Assembly: GCA_018398815.1 (NCBI GenBank)
Contig: CM031602.1
Coordinates: 102,544,683-102,608,682, forward strand
Origin: Conus ventricosus
Lineage: Eukaryota; Mollusca; Gastropoda; Neogastropoda; Conidae
Length of the DNA: 64,000 bases
Direction of reading: 5' to 3'
Shown: positions 1-13,100 of the stretch, one piece after another
Layout: the number at the start of each line of letters is the position of its first letter
Numbering within the stretch: the first letter of the stretch is position 1
Translations under genes and position numbers: made by a program
The notes under the pieces: model-generated
What the model saw: only the letters and a program-made list of their open reading frames with translations
The model's database searches: none
What the model was told of the DNA's origin: nothing

Positions 1-36
1 ATTCCAGTTGCTTACTTAATTTTTTAATTTACATAA

Positions 37-365
37 AATTGGAAGCTTCAGAAGGAAGCGCAGAACGAACAAGAAATAAATGAAGAGAACTTGGATTGAT
101 AACGACGGAATTACTATGTTAACGAATAATTCATTATTAAGGACGCATTACGAGGATTTATCGGCACATGGCCAATGCCTTCCAATCACCTACAAACCCA
201 ATTTCCCAAATTTTGATCATCAAATATGGGAAAAGAATATCTTGAAATAATAAAAAAAATAGAGTGCGCATCCAGAAAATGGAAAATAAGTTGACTGGAT
301 TGGTTAAGATATGATTGAGCTATTAGAAAACTTGGGAAAAAATATGAAGAAGGTATGTATTTATG
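37..365 (+). pseudogene. small element ORF, remnant (polymerase-arm copy at left edge)
   Basis: This is a degraded copy of the small ORF lying between the integrase and polymerase genes of the Polinton-like elements; compare 28,166-28,508 and the reverse strand of 14,160-14,511. An A/T leader (TTTTTTAATTTA, about 20-33) precedes the expected start, which reads ATT instead of ATG. Several frameshifts follow. The conserved part is hydrophilic with an acidic start. No function is recognised. It shows that the arm at the left edge belongs to an element whose integrase lies outside the window. Confidence 0.4.
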
Positions 366-399
366 CCGTTCTCCAGTCCCAATTGCAATATGAAAACTC

Positions 400-3232
400 T
401 GGATTAACAAAGTACTCGTTTGTCAATAGACTTTTTGTTACAACTGTTGTGTGCTGATCTCCTGTAGATTAGATCGTAGTTTTTAACGTTGTCATTATGA
501 AAAGTATGTTTATTGAACATTGCTTCTTTGGTAGTTGTCATGTGATATGTTTGACGCACACACTGGCGAGATAGTCCCTTTTTGAGCTTTCTTAATGGTT
601 TTCCTCCTGGCTCGATAGGACTGTACATTTCGACCTTAAACCAATAAACTCCTTAAATCACTCCCTCCAGATAATTCCATCCTTCATCTTTCCTAAAACC
701 TTCTTATTAACATGAATGCAAAGGCCGAATCTTTAGGGTAATCAGATCTTCCATACCGATCACCGCATGCCCTTTAGCTACTTCTATTTCCTCGTCTTTA
801 TAGATGTTTTCAGTAGGGATATCTATAACAAAAACTGTCTGTATCTGTTAAAGTACTCTGGACTCTGGATACAGGGTTTAAAGTAGTCATAAAAGAAATT
901 CTAACTTCAAAGCTTTTATAAATTCCTAAAACAGTAAACCCAATAAATACAGGTTTGTCCAAGTACTTTCTTTTTTTTCATCATTATGCCGAAAGAATAG
1001 CCCATCATGAAATCTCTAAAAGTACCCTGATAATTAGGGTTTTTGAAAAGTCAGCTAATTGCCTCGTTCTCCTTTGTGGACCAATTCTGACCTCTTTACG
1101 CTGTGTGATTTTCCAAGTCTTTCCGAAACACTGTTGTTCATCAGCTTGAAAAAGTCTTTTTCTTAAGCATCGTGGATTAGTTCGTTCTAAGATCATGTTC
1201 ACATGATGTTATGGTTTTCATGAACTTTTTCTTGATCAAAAGGCAATACACGATTAACTCTCTCAACTTTAAACCATGTCATAAATAAAATAGTAGAAGT
1301 CTGTAATACAGACATATTTTTTTTTGCCACGAAGATTAGGCACAAGTTTAGGCGGTGCTCTGTTGATTGCATCTTTAGACTTCTTCTGCTAATGGTAGAT
1401 CATTATGTAGTCATGTGAGTTCTGTAGGATATTCTAAGGTCAACTTCTGGAATAAGACCCTCTTTTAACGATCAGTCTGTAAGAGTATGCCAATTTTGTT
1501 CATTCTAACAAATCTTGGATGTTTTTAATACCGCCAGTGTACATTTTAAAGTTACTAACGTAATGGAAGTGATTGCGCCATAGCCCCAACAATACAGATT
1601 GTTGCATCGAAATACATAAGATAGTTAGACCTTATACTCGGGATCATAATAATCTAGAGGTATGTGTTTGCTTACAGTAATGAATGCGACGGGGCCATAC
1701 GAATTCCTCCACGCGAATCCGTTGTTTCAATCAATCTGAATCCTTGGTAAATCTGACAAAAAATCAATCTTTTCTCCAGTAAACTTTAGAGAAAGCATCC
1801 CACTCATCCCGGGCGCAGAAATGGTAATGCGCGGATCCTGCTATAATGTTTTTCATGGCAGGGTCTTTCTGTAATTTTCAAAAATGTCCCGCCAACAAAC
1901 AAACGTCAGCCTGTCAAGTATGAACATGATAGTCCCCCCATCGTTTTGTGTGGGCACTCTAACTTCTGCCACGCATCTTGAGCATAGCGTACAATGCCCT
2001 TTCCTCTAAGGACTAGAAAAGAACACGTCTTTTAGGCGGAAGTGTATCTCGTCAAACCTTTCCCATCTGTTTCATTTACTCATAAGGGTAAACGCCCTTT
2101 CAGACAAGAGTTGGGGCAAAATATTCTTCTGTTATTGGGCAGGACTTTAAGGGCATAGCCAGCGCCTCTAATGATCCCATTAGGTGTTGCATAGAGTCAT
2201 AAAAAAGACATGTTATTTAAAGTGAAACCATGTACCTTTTCTAGTGACTGTGCAAGGCATGTTATCCTGAATTCCCTGGTGGCGCTGGTGTCGTTGTTTA
2301 CCTGCTTGCCATTATAAGATGAGAGTCTTAACCTCGCAAGTTATAAAAAGATGGGAAGGCTTCCAATGTCTTTGGTTCAAACTTTAGTTGAAGATTGCAG
2401 TTGTTGTGCGCTGCTCCGCTGAACTTTCCGCTTATGGATCATGGTCTTTACTGTTGGATTTTCACTCTTGGGCGTAGTTCCTAAACACAAATCCAACAGT
2501 GAGGTGGCTGAGTCTTACTGTTGTTTGGTCTTAGGGCGTCGTAATAATGTCTGAGATGATTCAGATTATTAGAACAGGCCGTTACGCAACGTTGCTGCAA
2601 CGCGTTTTTAAGAAGTATTTTGCAGCATCGTGTCCTCTATAGAATTCTGGTACGAATGATCGCCATCCGACCTGAGCATACCATGAAGGCAAATGAACAA
2701 AGATCTGATGATTGCTCAGTAAGACAGTTTTCGGAAGTTTCTGTGGGATTGGCCCTTTCATAAGGGACAATAAGCGACTCGAAGTCTGCGTAAACAACAT
2801 AATTATGTACTCGTTTGGCAGCCGTTTCCAATTCCTTAAAACTAAACTTTAAATCCAGTGGGGGCGTAATTATTCTGTATTATCAGTCAACTGGGGCTAT
2901 TACCATTTTTATTTTCAGCAACGGCATGAACGGATGAATTCTTGTTTAAACTTTTCTACAGAATTCTTGTTTGTGCCCATTTTTTGAGTATGGATGCATA
3001 GTCCACTCTTTGCGCGTATCAATAGTAATGTTGAGGCAACCCTGTTTGGCGAAAGACATTAGGAGTAAGTCCACATGGACTATTTGGCCGGATCGCCTAT
3101 GTTGGGCTGTCTTTAGACACTCTAATAGGCACCAATTTGTTTTGCCCTCTCAGACCATGTTATACATTAACAGTTATTGGTTTTGTTTTGTTCTTCAAAA
3201 CTGAATCAATTTTGTCCACGGCTAACAGAAAC
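400..3232 (-). pseudogene. polB: Polinton-type DNA polymerase B, 5'-truncated and frameshifted
   Basis: This is the catalytic part of a family-B, protein-primed-type DNA polymerase that in Polintons copies the element. Visible on the minus strand: the Exo I segment YVVYADFES (about 2,770-2,800), a degraded endonuclease VII-like zinc module (about 2,395-2,500), the palm motif C core DTDS (about 820-845), and the C-terminal segment ending near 404. The N-terminal domain present in other copies is missing. Homology to 28,553-31,910 stops at about 3,232, directly against the end of the ATPase gene. Frameshifts are scattered throughout. Orientation and sequence match the left arm of copy C, so it is the arm of a separate element copy joined to copy A. 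Confidence 0.85.
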
Positions 3233-3242
3233 AGGGGTGAGT

Positions 3243-4111
3243 TTAGGATAGGCATTTTTTATAGTTCTCCTGACAAGTAAACCCAACAAAACAACCTTAC
3301 TGGTAGGATTTATCCGTTTTCATTCCTATTTTACTAAGACTTTTCAATTTCATTTTTGCTTAATCCTTTTTTTTTCCTGATCATTTTCAATAACATCATT
3401 TTCGTGCAGACATTCATCAAATGTCCTGTCCTTTCATGTGAAATATCACTACAGTCTTTAACTGTTCCCTAAAGTCTTTTAAATTCGGAGCTATATTTTT
3501 GACATAAAATCTCACAGCAACTTATCCCATCATGTCTTTCCGCTGAAAGCCAGTTTTGCAAAGTGTTTCTCTTTTTAACTAATCTTTTCTGCTGAACAGT
3601 CCATCTATAATAAAGAGTGGCAGCGTTCCCTCAAACACTTTATCAAAGTATTCTAAACACTCACTTCAGGTTTATTGCTAGGAACAACTAAATTTACTTC
3701 ATCGTCTGACACCATAATAAACCTTTCTATCATGATATGCTTTGTTCCTTTAGGTGTTGGACAGAAAAATCACAATATAATCAAAATTAGTAGACGATAA
3801 ACTGTTTGAATAGGTCGAGGACAAATATTGTTTTTTCCACACCCAGTTTGTCCACAAATTAATGAACATTGAGGAGTTTTGTCATAAAGTTTAAAAAAAC
3901 TGCTCCATAGTTTTTTATAACAGAAATTTTAATCTAATCCAGTTTATTGTTTTTATCATGCTCTCTGTCAAAACTTGTTCAGTATAATAAAACCCTTTGA
4001 GGGTCTAAATGTGTAAGATTAATTCCAAATTTAGGTGCTTTAAGATGTTTCTATTTAGACTAATATTGATCTTATTTTGCTTGTTGTTATGTCCCTTAAT
4101 TTCCTCGCCAT
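3243..4111 (-). pseudogene. A32/FtsK-like genome-packaging ATPase of Polinton-like element
   Basis: This predicted P-loop ATPase is of the kind that pumps DNA into capsids in Polinton/adintovirus-type elements. The start near 4,111 (MARKLRD) follows an A/T-rich stretch. Walker A reads GQTGCGKN (about 3,829-3,856, minus strand). A hydrophobic strand with an acidic residue (LFIID) near 3,596-3,620 fits Walker B, followed by a Cys-Ser-Ala stretch and an RHDGIS-like sensor region seen in this family. The stop is near 3,243. The length of about 289 codons is usual for the family. Frameshifts break the frame after Walker A. It is the last gene of the central cluster in copy A; copy C lacks an equivalent. 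Family assignment rests on motif order only. Confidence 0.75.
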
Positions 4112-4129
4112 TTGTGAAAAGAACGACGA

Positions 4130-4819
4130 CGGTAACTTTAAGACTGTCAACCGTCTAAGTTTTGCCAGCTAATGAGAATTCCTTTTTAAGAAGGACGTCC
4201 ATAACGCCCACAACCACCCCATCCCTCTCCCACATTCTTTTAAGACGAAATTTCAAATATCATTGTGAACAGTGTCTCCTAATTTCCATTTGTTGGAATG
4301 AACTGTAATTTTGTAAGAAGCCATCTTTCAAAACCGTTTCTCTTTCTGTGGAGGAAGGTACTGTTTTTTCGCATACAGCGTTATTTCAATTCTTTTCCGA
4401 CTATTGTCTCTTGGCATAAGACTACATGTAAAGGACCTGATTTGAATGCTTGTCTGAAATTTTTTTGATGGTTAAAAAATGTAAATGGGGCTTATGAATT
4501 CAAATTTATGTCCCATTCTAAATATGGTTCTAAGTGCCTTTGCTGTCAGGTTTTCGAACTATTTTATATTCATACGGCGCAGCATTATTTGCTTCTATCA
4601 TTGCGCAGTTGTTGTCTAGTTTTAGGAAACTTTTGTTGTCCGCCAACCTTCTTTGCGTTTATAATCGCCCTCTTTAGTAGTACTCCAACCTTCAAAGCGC
4701 CTATCTCTCCATTCTGCTTCAAAAGTCCGCAACGTCTGCAAGGTCTTTTAATTTCTAAAGTTTTATACACCTACAGGCGCTAATGTAAATCCTGAATCTT
4801 CTGGCCCCGCGCTGAGCAT
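4130..4819 (-). pseudogene. conserved element ORF (copy A version of 38,615 ORF)
   Basis: It aligns with the ORF at 38,615-39,138. A start at 4,819 is followed by a similar N-terminus (Gly-Pro-Glu-(Asp/Glu)-Ser-Gly, then TLAPV) and a charged middle with Phe-Pro-Lys. Copies A and C stay alignable to about 4,300 (39,105 in C). Beyond that only copy A probably keeps the native 3' end, which I place loosely before the ATPase start. No function is recognised; its place between capsid-region genes and the packaging ATPase makes a virion or morphogenesis role possible (inference). Confidence 0.5.
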
Positions 4820-4844
4820 TTTTTAGAACAACTAATTATTATTA

Positions 4845-5552
4845 TTTCTAAAACAATGTGTAGGTTATCACATTTCCCAACTTTCCCTGCTTTGTCTTGC
4901 GATTTTTATATTAAATGATCCGACCCTCCCACAAACTAATCGTTTAAACTGTAAATTAGGGAATTGTAAATTTGATAATCGCAATATGCAGCTTTCCTCA
5001 ATGGAAGACTCTTAAAACAGTTGAGGGCCTTCCATCATATTAAGTTTTTCATCAGTGTTTAGCTCATCCAAATGAACATAGAGTATGAAAGTAATGCAAG
5101 ATCGAGCGATTTTCTCTCCCTCATAAGTAGTTTTTTTGCTGCAGACTCTAAAACTATAATGGACCATCGGCAGTTGTAAAGCCAAGAATCATTTTAAGCT
5201 AGCTCTTTATCCAAAATCGTACACTACTTCCTCTTGTTCAGTTTTGAAGGCCAACATTGTTTTGTAGATTCGCATTGTTAAGTTTGAGAGTAATGTCAAA
5301 GTTGCCATTGCTTCTTTTAGAGAGCAAAACCCGTATAAATCCAGTCAGGTATGGTTAACTGGCTAACTAATTGACCTTTAGTTATTAACTTTTTTAATCT
5401 TATAATTCTCCATGGATTCGGTTATTATACACCATACGACTTTTTTGTAAAATATTTCATGAAGCGCAACCATTTTGGCCCCGCAATTGTTTAGTAAGTA
5501 GGCATGTTTCTAAAAAACGAAGGTCGTCTTGAGTTGTTATTGTTACAAACAT
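4845..5552 (-). pseudogene. conserved element ORF (copy A version of 37,896 ORF), possible virion protein
   Basis: This is a degraded homologue of the ORF at 37,896-38,589. The start at 5,552 is preceded by an A/T leader and is divergent from the ORF beginning at 5,571, leaving an 18-bp intergenic space. The recognisable core is the N-terminal MFVTI segment and a Tyr/Phe-rich VALHE/FFYK stretch. Function is unknown; see the copy C entry for what the better-preserved version shows. Confidence 0.5.
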
Positions 5553-5570
5553 TTTTTAAACGAAATAAAA

Positions 5571-6552
5571 ATGAAGTGCATACAAATATAGCTAAGGGCA
5601 AAATATTCTGTTGGGCTCGCACTCAACCTTAAAAGCTATATAACAACTGAAGACTCTTTGACATGTTCGTGATTTCAGGTCTGACGCGGCTTTCAAGGTA
5701 AAGGTTTAGTACTCCAATGAAGAGCTTATCTTAACCCTCCTATTAAAAATACCGCAATCCCGACAGTGTGGTTTTAGTCAGTCCGATGCAGTTTTATTCA
5801 GAACCAGTAAACTTTGCGGTGTTTTGTGCATCAACTGGTGTGGGCGGGTGTCGTATGGCTGATCATTAAATCATCCTGATCCTTTGGTGAGGTCAGTGTA
5901 CAGATGTCTTTCATTACACTTCAGACGGATTTTGACTGAACTGCAAGCTCCATTACCAAATGGACAAACCGGTTTTAATAAGTCCGATTCAGGGCAACAG
6001 AATAAACATGAGGCTTTTGAAAGATTTGTAACGAATTTCAATATTAATGTTAAGACGAGTCTTTAGACAAAGCGGGAACCGCAATCATGGTTAGGGCACC
6101 CCTTATTTTGGGGGGGGCGTGCACGAGAAAGTATAACATAGACTGAATCCTCCTTACACATCTTTTTCTTTCAGGCATCGCTGTTCACGCTCGGGTCCAT
6201 AGAGCAAGAGCATAAACAGCAGTGGACAATCGAGTTATCTTTAGACATCTTCTAAGGGCGCTAACTAAAGCAGAATATAACGAATAAATCGACTCTGTTC
6301 GTACTTACGTTTGGTGGTTTGCTAGGTTCGCAAGCACAAAACGCATCGAAGCATAACCGATGCCTTTCACTGGTTTTGGACGCACAAAAACATACTTAGG
6401 CAAATTTAGAGGACGCCCATAATTCTACAGTTGATTTACCTCAAGTATTAAAAGGTAACAAAAATGTTTTACCAATACGCAAGATCGAAATTAGACTTTG
6501 CTGTTGGCACTGGTTTATACATGCTGCCGTTCTGACCTCAGACTCCAGATAG
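5571..6552 (+). pseudogene. conserved element ORF (copy A version of 36,975 ORF)
   Basis: It is homologous to the minus-strand ORF 36,975-37,875. The start at 5,571 lies 18 bp from the divergent start at 5,552. The 3' end (Gln/Thr-rich, then an SR-stop ending near 6,552) matches copy C. Multiple stops and frameshifts are present. I do not recognise the family. About 300 codons would be its intact length. Confidence 0.45.
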
Positions 6553-6799
6553 GTAACAATAATAAGACTACAAATAATTAAATCCTCGTGGCAGGCAATG
6601 AACAGAAAGTCGGAAAAACGAAATAAATTCTGAGCCAGTAATATGCAGGAGCAGTAAACAAACCAAGTTTGACCCCCCCAAGAAATAAGTCATCCAATCC
6701 CCGTGGCCCAAAGGCCCCGAAGAACCGTTGAAGAAGTAATAAAAAAATATGACCATGAATATGTTAAGACAGCAATTGTTTTTGATTAACTGCCTAGGA

Positions 6800-8049
6800 G
6801 TACTTGCCTTTTAATCTTACTAAAAAGTAACCCACTATTAAGAAACTAATGTCCATAAGGTGATCGGCCATAAAGCCATCTACTTTTGCTGCAGTATAGA
6901 CAAAAGCCAGCTAACAACCCCCCCTAATATACCTGGTAAAGCCTCCACGGCCTTTACCGGCTAATTTTGTTTAATAAACCCGCAAGAATGAATCAAGCCT
7001 GTTTTTTTTAACAATGATTTTATCAGGGCGGTGATGGAGGTGATGGCGGGGGAGGCACTAGCCAAGCACCACCACCACCCGTAATAGCCATTACCAGTGT
7101 ACTTATTGCAAATCCTAAAGCTGTTATAACGCTGCTAATGTGACTCCTTGCTCTCTAAACAGTGTTTCGTATTCGTTCTGCTAGCTTTGTGTCTTCATAT
7201 AACATTCCTCGATAGTTTCTCTTATTCTGCTCACGTTGGATTTCGTATTGTTTCTCGTTAGTAGGACAACACTCTATTTCTTACTTATCGCAGTTCTTCA
7301 AGTTCGCTTTAGTCTTAGGGTTTATTCTTTCTTTAACTTCAGGCCCTAATTTTGCGGCAATAGCCTCACGAGTTGTGTTCCTTTTTCCTTTTTATATGCT
7401 CATCTAGTTCAGTCAGTTTTTGCTGCATGTTATATTAATTCGCCTCTGAAGGTTCTTAAAGTACGATTAAGGGCATATAATTCTCTCATAGGCAATGAAG
7501 AAACATCAATTGTTTTTGGTACTGTTTCTTCTGAAGAACTGGTTTCTGCTTCTATTAACATTTATTATTTCGCCTGATGTTTGACTTAAATCTTGAAGTT
7601 CCATGTTTTGTGTTTGGTTATCTTGTTGGGCGTTTTTGTTGTAGTATGTTGTGGAAGTTTAGAGACAGCCTCTCCCCTTAAATTTTGGTCTAACAATTCC
7701 AAGGCGATTTTGATCTTCCATCCACCCTAATCCTTTGTCTAATTGAATCATGCTTACAAACTTTGATGGGGTCTTCGTTTATTTGTATGCCGAAAACAAG
7801 TTTTGTTCTCCGGCCGGGGCCGCTTTTTCATCAAAACAAATGCCTACCATCTTTTAATTCAAAATCATTTGGGTCTATAACTCGGGAGGTTCTAAGGCCT
7901 AAACTTTGGTAATATGATCTGGCCGCACTTTCGTTAAATTCACGTCGCAATGGAGAATCATTGAGCGATGCTCTGTCAAAGGAGTCATTTCATCTGTCGT
8001 CTCCAGGATTCAAAAACACCATAATCTTCTTACCTTCAATGCCTGCCAT
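6800..8049 (-). pseudogene. coiled-coil plus membrane protein of the element (copy A)
   Basis: This is the copy of the gene at 35,531-36,730. The start at 8,049 (MAGIE) faces the capsid gene across about 43 bp. The 3' half keeps a Glu/Arg-rich helix, then a hydrophobic stretch (about 7,070-7,140), a run of prolines produced by a GGCGGTGATGGAGG-type tract (about 7,025-7,085), and a final hydrophobic segment. Frameshifts interrupt it. The role is unknown; an internal virion or membrane-associated role is only inferred. Confidence 0.55.
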
Positions 8050-8092
8050 GTTTCTTTAATAATTAACTTTTTATTTTGTTTGATAAAATAAA

Positions 8093-9400
8093 ATTGTCAC
8101 AAACATATGGCTCAATTTTTCTGTGACCCCATAGAAATTGAAAGAGCCCCTTTGGCGTGGGAAGGGAAATAAACTGAATATTACTGTTCCAAATAATCCA
8201 TCTACTATTGTTGGCGATCAAATTCAACTGACAAATTTCTTCCAGACCTGGGAAGCGGATGAAGTGATTGTGCCAGGCTCAGGCGCGACTTACTTTTCAA
8301 AATAAGATCTCCGAATCAGCAACTAACAACAGCCAGGACAGTGTCCAGAATCTGGGACGGCAATCGTTAAGAAAATTTCTATAAAACTTTGAGGGGCAGA
8401 AATATTTTCTTTACACAATGCAGACATATATTTTTAACCTATTCTGATCTATGGCTAACCGGGAACGAAAGGGCTGATCTTGCGTTTCACGAATCGAAAA
8501 TGAAGAAGCACTAAAACATAGAATAGGCGCCGTCAGATGTTAAAGACGGCAAAAGTATGTAGCGGTAAATTTTCGTATGGAAATCGCTTTTCCATTCCTA
8601 GATTTTGAGTTGTTAAAAGCGCATGCACATACTTTCAAGGAGCATTAAAAGACAGATTGTCATATGAACTAACTTTTAATGAATACAAACGTGTTATCAG
8701 ATCATCAGACACCCGAAGCAAAGGACAGCATTTCTGACATCGCGTTAGAGTTTTGGACGTTGTTAAGCAACCCTAATTTAGCTAGGCTGATTGAAGCCAA
8801 CATATCAGTCAAATTAGCAATATATTACGCAAGAGTGATCACATACAACCATATCCCAGAAGCAAGAATGACGCTATATGGAATTTTAGTTTTAGTGCCG
8901 CACAAGATCGCTTGAAAGGTATTTTATTGCTGTTGTGAAGATGAAGAACCATTCAAAAGGAGGAAGTGAAAAGTTATATTAATCCTAAATACGAAAGTAC
9001 AATGTTTTTATTGAGGGCAGTCCTAACCAAATCTACGCTAGCGGGCTTAAACCTTATACATCATTTTGAACGAAATAAGAAAATTGTTTGGGGTGGGAGG
9101 TGAGAAATCCAACAGTAGACCTTAAGTCTAAAGATCTACACCTTCACAAGTGTTAGGCCTTGATGATATTTATAACAACCAAATACGGTTTATGGATTGA
9201 CCTAAGATCGACATATGATAATCAGTTGCATGAAGTGGGAGAAACTGTTTAAAGACGGAATAAACATTCAAATTGTAAAGAATAAGATGGCATAAACCAG
9301 TTAATGTACATTTGTTTTTAATATATGATGCGCGATGGAAGTATTCAAGATAACAGATTAAAAGATATACAATACTAAATTATTATTTTTTTTTTTTTTT
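8093..9400 (+). pseudogene. probable major capsid protein, uninterrupted copy A
   Basis: It is homologous over its length to the capsid-like gene of copies B and C but lacks the Tc1 insertion, so it shows the empty site: ...AGCAATATATTACG near 8,815-8,835. Recognisable pieces are DLW after a hydrophobic strand (about 8,448-8,456), YGNRF-like sequence near 8,575, the LSYELTF segment near 8,657, the PNLARLIE segment near 8,770, and PNQIYASGL near 9,028. About 430 codons fits a double jelly-roll capsid protein. The assignment rests on resemblance to capsid proteins of invertebrate Polinton-like elements that I remember; structure prediction would be decisive. Confidence 0.6.
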
Positions 9401-9401
9401 A

Positions 9402-10138
9402 AAAAGCAAGTCCTGTTCAGTATATCCAAATGTGCCTACAGCGCCAAGCCGGCCAAAACGATGGGATAGTAGAAACCCCAAACATAAAAAACCTTCATAT
9501 TAACCAAACATTACGCAAATGCAAGCCAAAAACTAGAGCAAGACCTTTCAAAATACAGCAAAACCAAACGAAGAGTATTCTGCTGCCTGTAATGCTGTTT
9601 ACATATGTTAATAACTGAGCATCGACTTTGAGAGCTCTATCGCAGGAACGAGTGTAGTCCTCTTAGCAACAGGTGTTGGTGCAAGTCCCGCATCTTTACC
9701 TCTAGGTGGATTTGTCTTTAGCTCTTGCCTGGTTCATTTAGCTGTAAGTGCTGCTGGCAAAAAATTAAAAACTATAACTCCAAAAGCACACAGCTATTTT
9801 CAACAACTAATAACGAGCTAAACTTAGCTCGTTTTAAACTGACAATAAATAAAGCGCGAGTTGGAATCAGAACGAACACGGATGAAGAATTTAGTCGTTT
9901 ACAGGCCGATTTTGATGACTATAAAAGACACAAGTTTGTCTCTCAAAAAAAGGCGAGGGCAAGTGTTTTTCTCAACGAGCCAATCACCGATCAGGATAAA
10001 AATGGAATGTGTTTTTAAAAAAGGAAACGAGACATAAACTCTGTTCTAAACAGCTACATTAACAACATCAAAGGGCGTTTTATACTTTAGTTTATGAGTC
10101 CAAGGACAAAAAGACTGTTGAGTATTGATTCTGAGTAA
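9402..10138 (+). pseudogene. hydrophobic/charged element ORF between capsid and polymerase (copy A)
   Basis: It matches 31,959-32,662 of copy C. The 5' part carries a hydrophobic Gly/Ala/Ser-rich segment (about 9,620-9,760), followed by a Lys-rich helix and TDEEFSRLQADF near 9,880-9,910. It ends after IDSE near 10,138. The spacing between capsid and polymerase genes is conserved in all three copies. I do not recognise a biochemical family; a small membrane-active virion protein is one guess. Confidence 0.5.
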
Positions 10139-10184
10139 TTATTTTTTTAATTTAAAATAAATACTTTGAGTAGAAAAAGAAACT

Positions 10185-13100
10185 CACCTGGCTGAGATAT
10201 ATGAAGGACAAGCGAATTGTTTTGAAGGAATGGCTGGTTAAGGAGAGCGTTTGTCCAAAAGCTTTTAAACGGATATTAATCTATAAGTCATTGGATCCAA
10301 CAAATGTACAGGCAAGCGTTGCACATGCTATTCTCAAGTTCCAGTAAACTAACAAATAGACCCGCAAGTTAAAGTAATGTTAGGGCGCTTAGCGGGGGGG
10401 GGTTTAATCGACTATAATAAACAATTAATGAAGAAAATCTAGAAGTCCGGGTCGTTCAACTCAACAACAGGTATTCTTTTCGTCATAATGACTTAACAAT
10501 CCGGGTGGGCAGACGAACGCCTTACACGGTTTGATGTGCCGCTGAAGAAGCCAAAATGAGAGGCTCTGGTTGGTCAGAGGCGAAAGTCTTAGATATCCGA
10601 TTAAAACAGGCTAAGTATGCGCCGATGTTGGTAAGGCTCAACGATTCCACTACCACCTCCAGCATTGTAGCTAAAAGAGCAGTTTCTAAACCATAAAGAA
10701 TTCGACAACAGAATGTTTTCATGTGGTGCGTTCTTTGCGAGGCTGCATTAACGTCCGCAAAAACGCAGAGAGATATCTAACTATGAACCTTACATCAATA
10801 ATCTTAACTTTAAGTGGAATATCCTTTATCCTTTCCTGTTGAGCGTGGATTCCATTGATCAGTAGAAGAACTAAACAACCCAATAACTGTTTATGTGTAT
10901 ATCCACATGGCTTGAGAAATCAAATCTTTGTGCCTATTATAGTGTCTAAAACAGCCCCCAACTATAGTCGATCCGCCGAAAGCCCCTGTGCACTTACTCC
11001 TAATGCCTTCGCCAACAGGCTGTCTCAACATTACACATTGATACCACTGATGAATCAAACATAATGCAGCATATTTCAAAAATGGTCACAAACAAGAATT
11101 CTGTAGAAAATGTTTAACAAGAATTCCGTCTGTTCAGTCCGCGAGTGAACATATAAAACTTTGTAAAAGTTCCTGTGGACTGTAATACAGAACAATTAAC
11201 GCGTACGCGCCCCCACCAGGATCTAAAGTTAGTTTTAAGAACTGGAGAACGCTGCAAACGAGTCCATACGTTGTTTACGCCAGACTTCGAGTCGCTTATT
11301 GTTCCTTAGGAAGGGCTAACCCCACAGATAGCTTCCAAAAACTGTCTTAATGATAATCACCAGATTTGTTCATTTGCCTCATTATGCCAGGTCGATGGTG
11401 CCCATTCAAAACCAGAATTATATAGAGGACGCAGATGCTGTCATAATACTTCTTAAAACCATGCAGCAATTGCGTTAACGTTTGTTCTAATAATCTAACT
11501 TATCGGAAATCCTAATGACGCCTGGAATACCAACATCAGTATGAACTCCTAGCCACACATTGTTGGATTTGTGGTTTAGGCCTGCTCCTCAGAATCAGCG
11601 AATCCGAAAGTAAGGACCATGATCACATTAGCGGAAAGTTCCCAAAGAGGAGCAGCACACAGTAATGCAATCTTTCAACTAGAGACTTTATTCCTAAGAC
11701 ATGGAAGGGGGTGGGGGGTGCTGCCCATCTGCTTTCATAACTTGCGATGTTACGACCATCATCTTATAATGAAAGCAGTAGAACAAACGCTTCAGGATAA
11801 CATGTCAATTGCACAGTCATGCAGAAAAGTAACATGTGTTTTACTTTAAATAACATGTCTTTTTATGACTCTTATGCAGCACATGGATGGGATCATTAGA
11901 GTCACTGGCTATGTCGCTTGAAAGGTCCTGCTCAATAAGGAAGAATATTTTTGACCCAACACTCGTTAGAAAAGGGAATTTACACCTTATGAGTACATGA
12001 ACAGTTGGGAAAGGTTTGACGAAGATACACTACCTCCAAAAGGCGCGTTCTTTTCTAGTCTTAGAGGAAAGGACATCAGTGATTCTGATTACCATGCATG
12101 CTCAGATGTGTGGCAGAAGTTAGATTGTAAAACGATGGAAGACTATCATGACTCATACTTGATGCTTGATACATTTTTGTCGGCAGATATTTTTGAAAAT
12201 TACAGAAAGACCTCAATGAAACATTAGTAGACTGGATCCTGGCGCATTGACATTTCTGTGCCCGGGATGAGCTGGGAACGCTTTCTTAAAGTTTACTGGG
12301 AGTACAGATTGATTTATTGTCCGATTTACCAATGATTCAGATGATCGAAAACGGATTGGCGTGAGGAATTAGTAATGGCGTTCGCATCATTTACTGTAAA
12401 GCAAACAACAATTACTTGGACGACTAGATTCCAAGTAAAAGGTCTAACTATCTCATGTAATTTAGATGCAAACAATTCTGTATGTTGGGCTATGGCGCAA
12501 TCACTTCCACTTCGGCAACTTTGAAATGTACAAGCGGCGGTACACATAATGGCAAAGAGCATTAAAGGTGTTGAGCAGATTGGCGCAGATCAACAGCGTG
12601 GTTTCATTCTAGACGTTGACTTAGAAATATCCTCATGACTCCATGACCCCTGCATAATGACTACCCCATTAGCAAGCAGAAAGTCTAAAGATGAATCCGA
12701 CAGAGCCGCCTAAACTTGTGCTAATCTTCGAGGCAAAAAATATTATGTCTGTCATTACAGACTTCTGACAATTTTATTGAAACATGGTTTAAGCTGACAG
12801 CAGTTCATCGTGTAATTGCTTTTGATCAAGAACAGTTCCATGAAACAATACATCCTGAAGAACACTGATCTCAGAGACTAAAATCCACAGATGCTTTCAG
12901 AAAAAGACTTTTTCAAGCTTAATGAACAACAGCTGTTACGGAAAGACTATGGAGAATCCGCCCAAGCGCATAGATTTAGATTGTCACCAGAGAGAACGAA
13001 CAATTAAGCTGACTTCAAAAACCTAATGTATCAGGACTTTAGAAGTTTCATGATCAGCTTTTTGCATAAATGAGAAAAAAAAAGAAAGTCAAATTGACAA

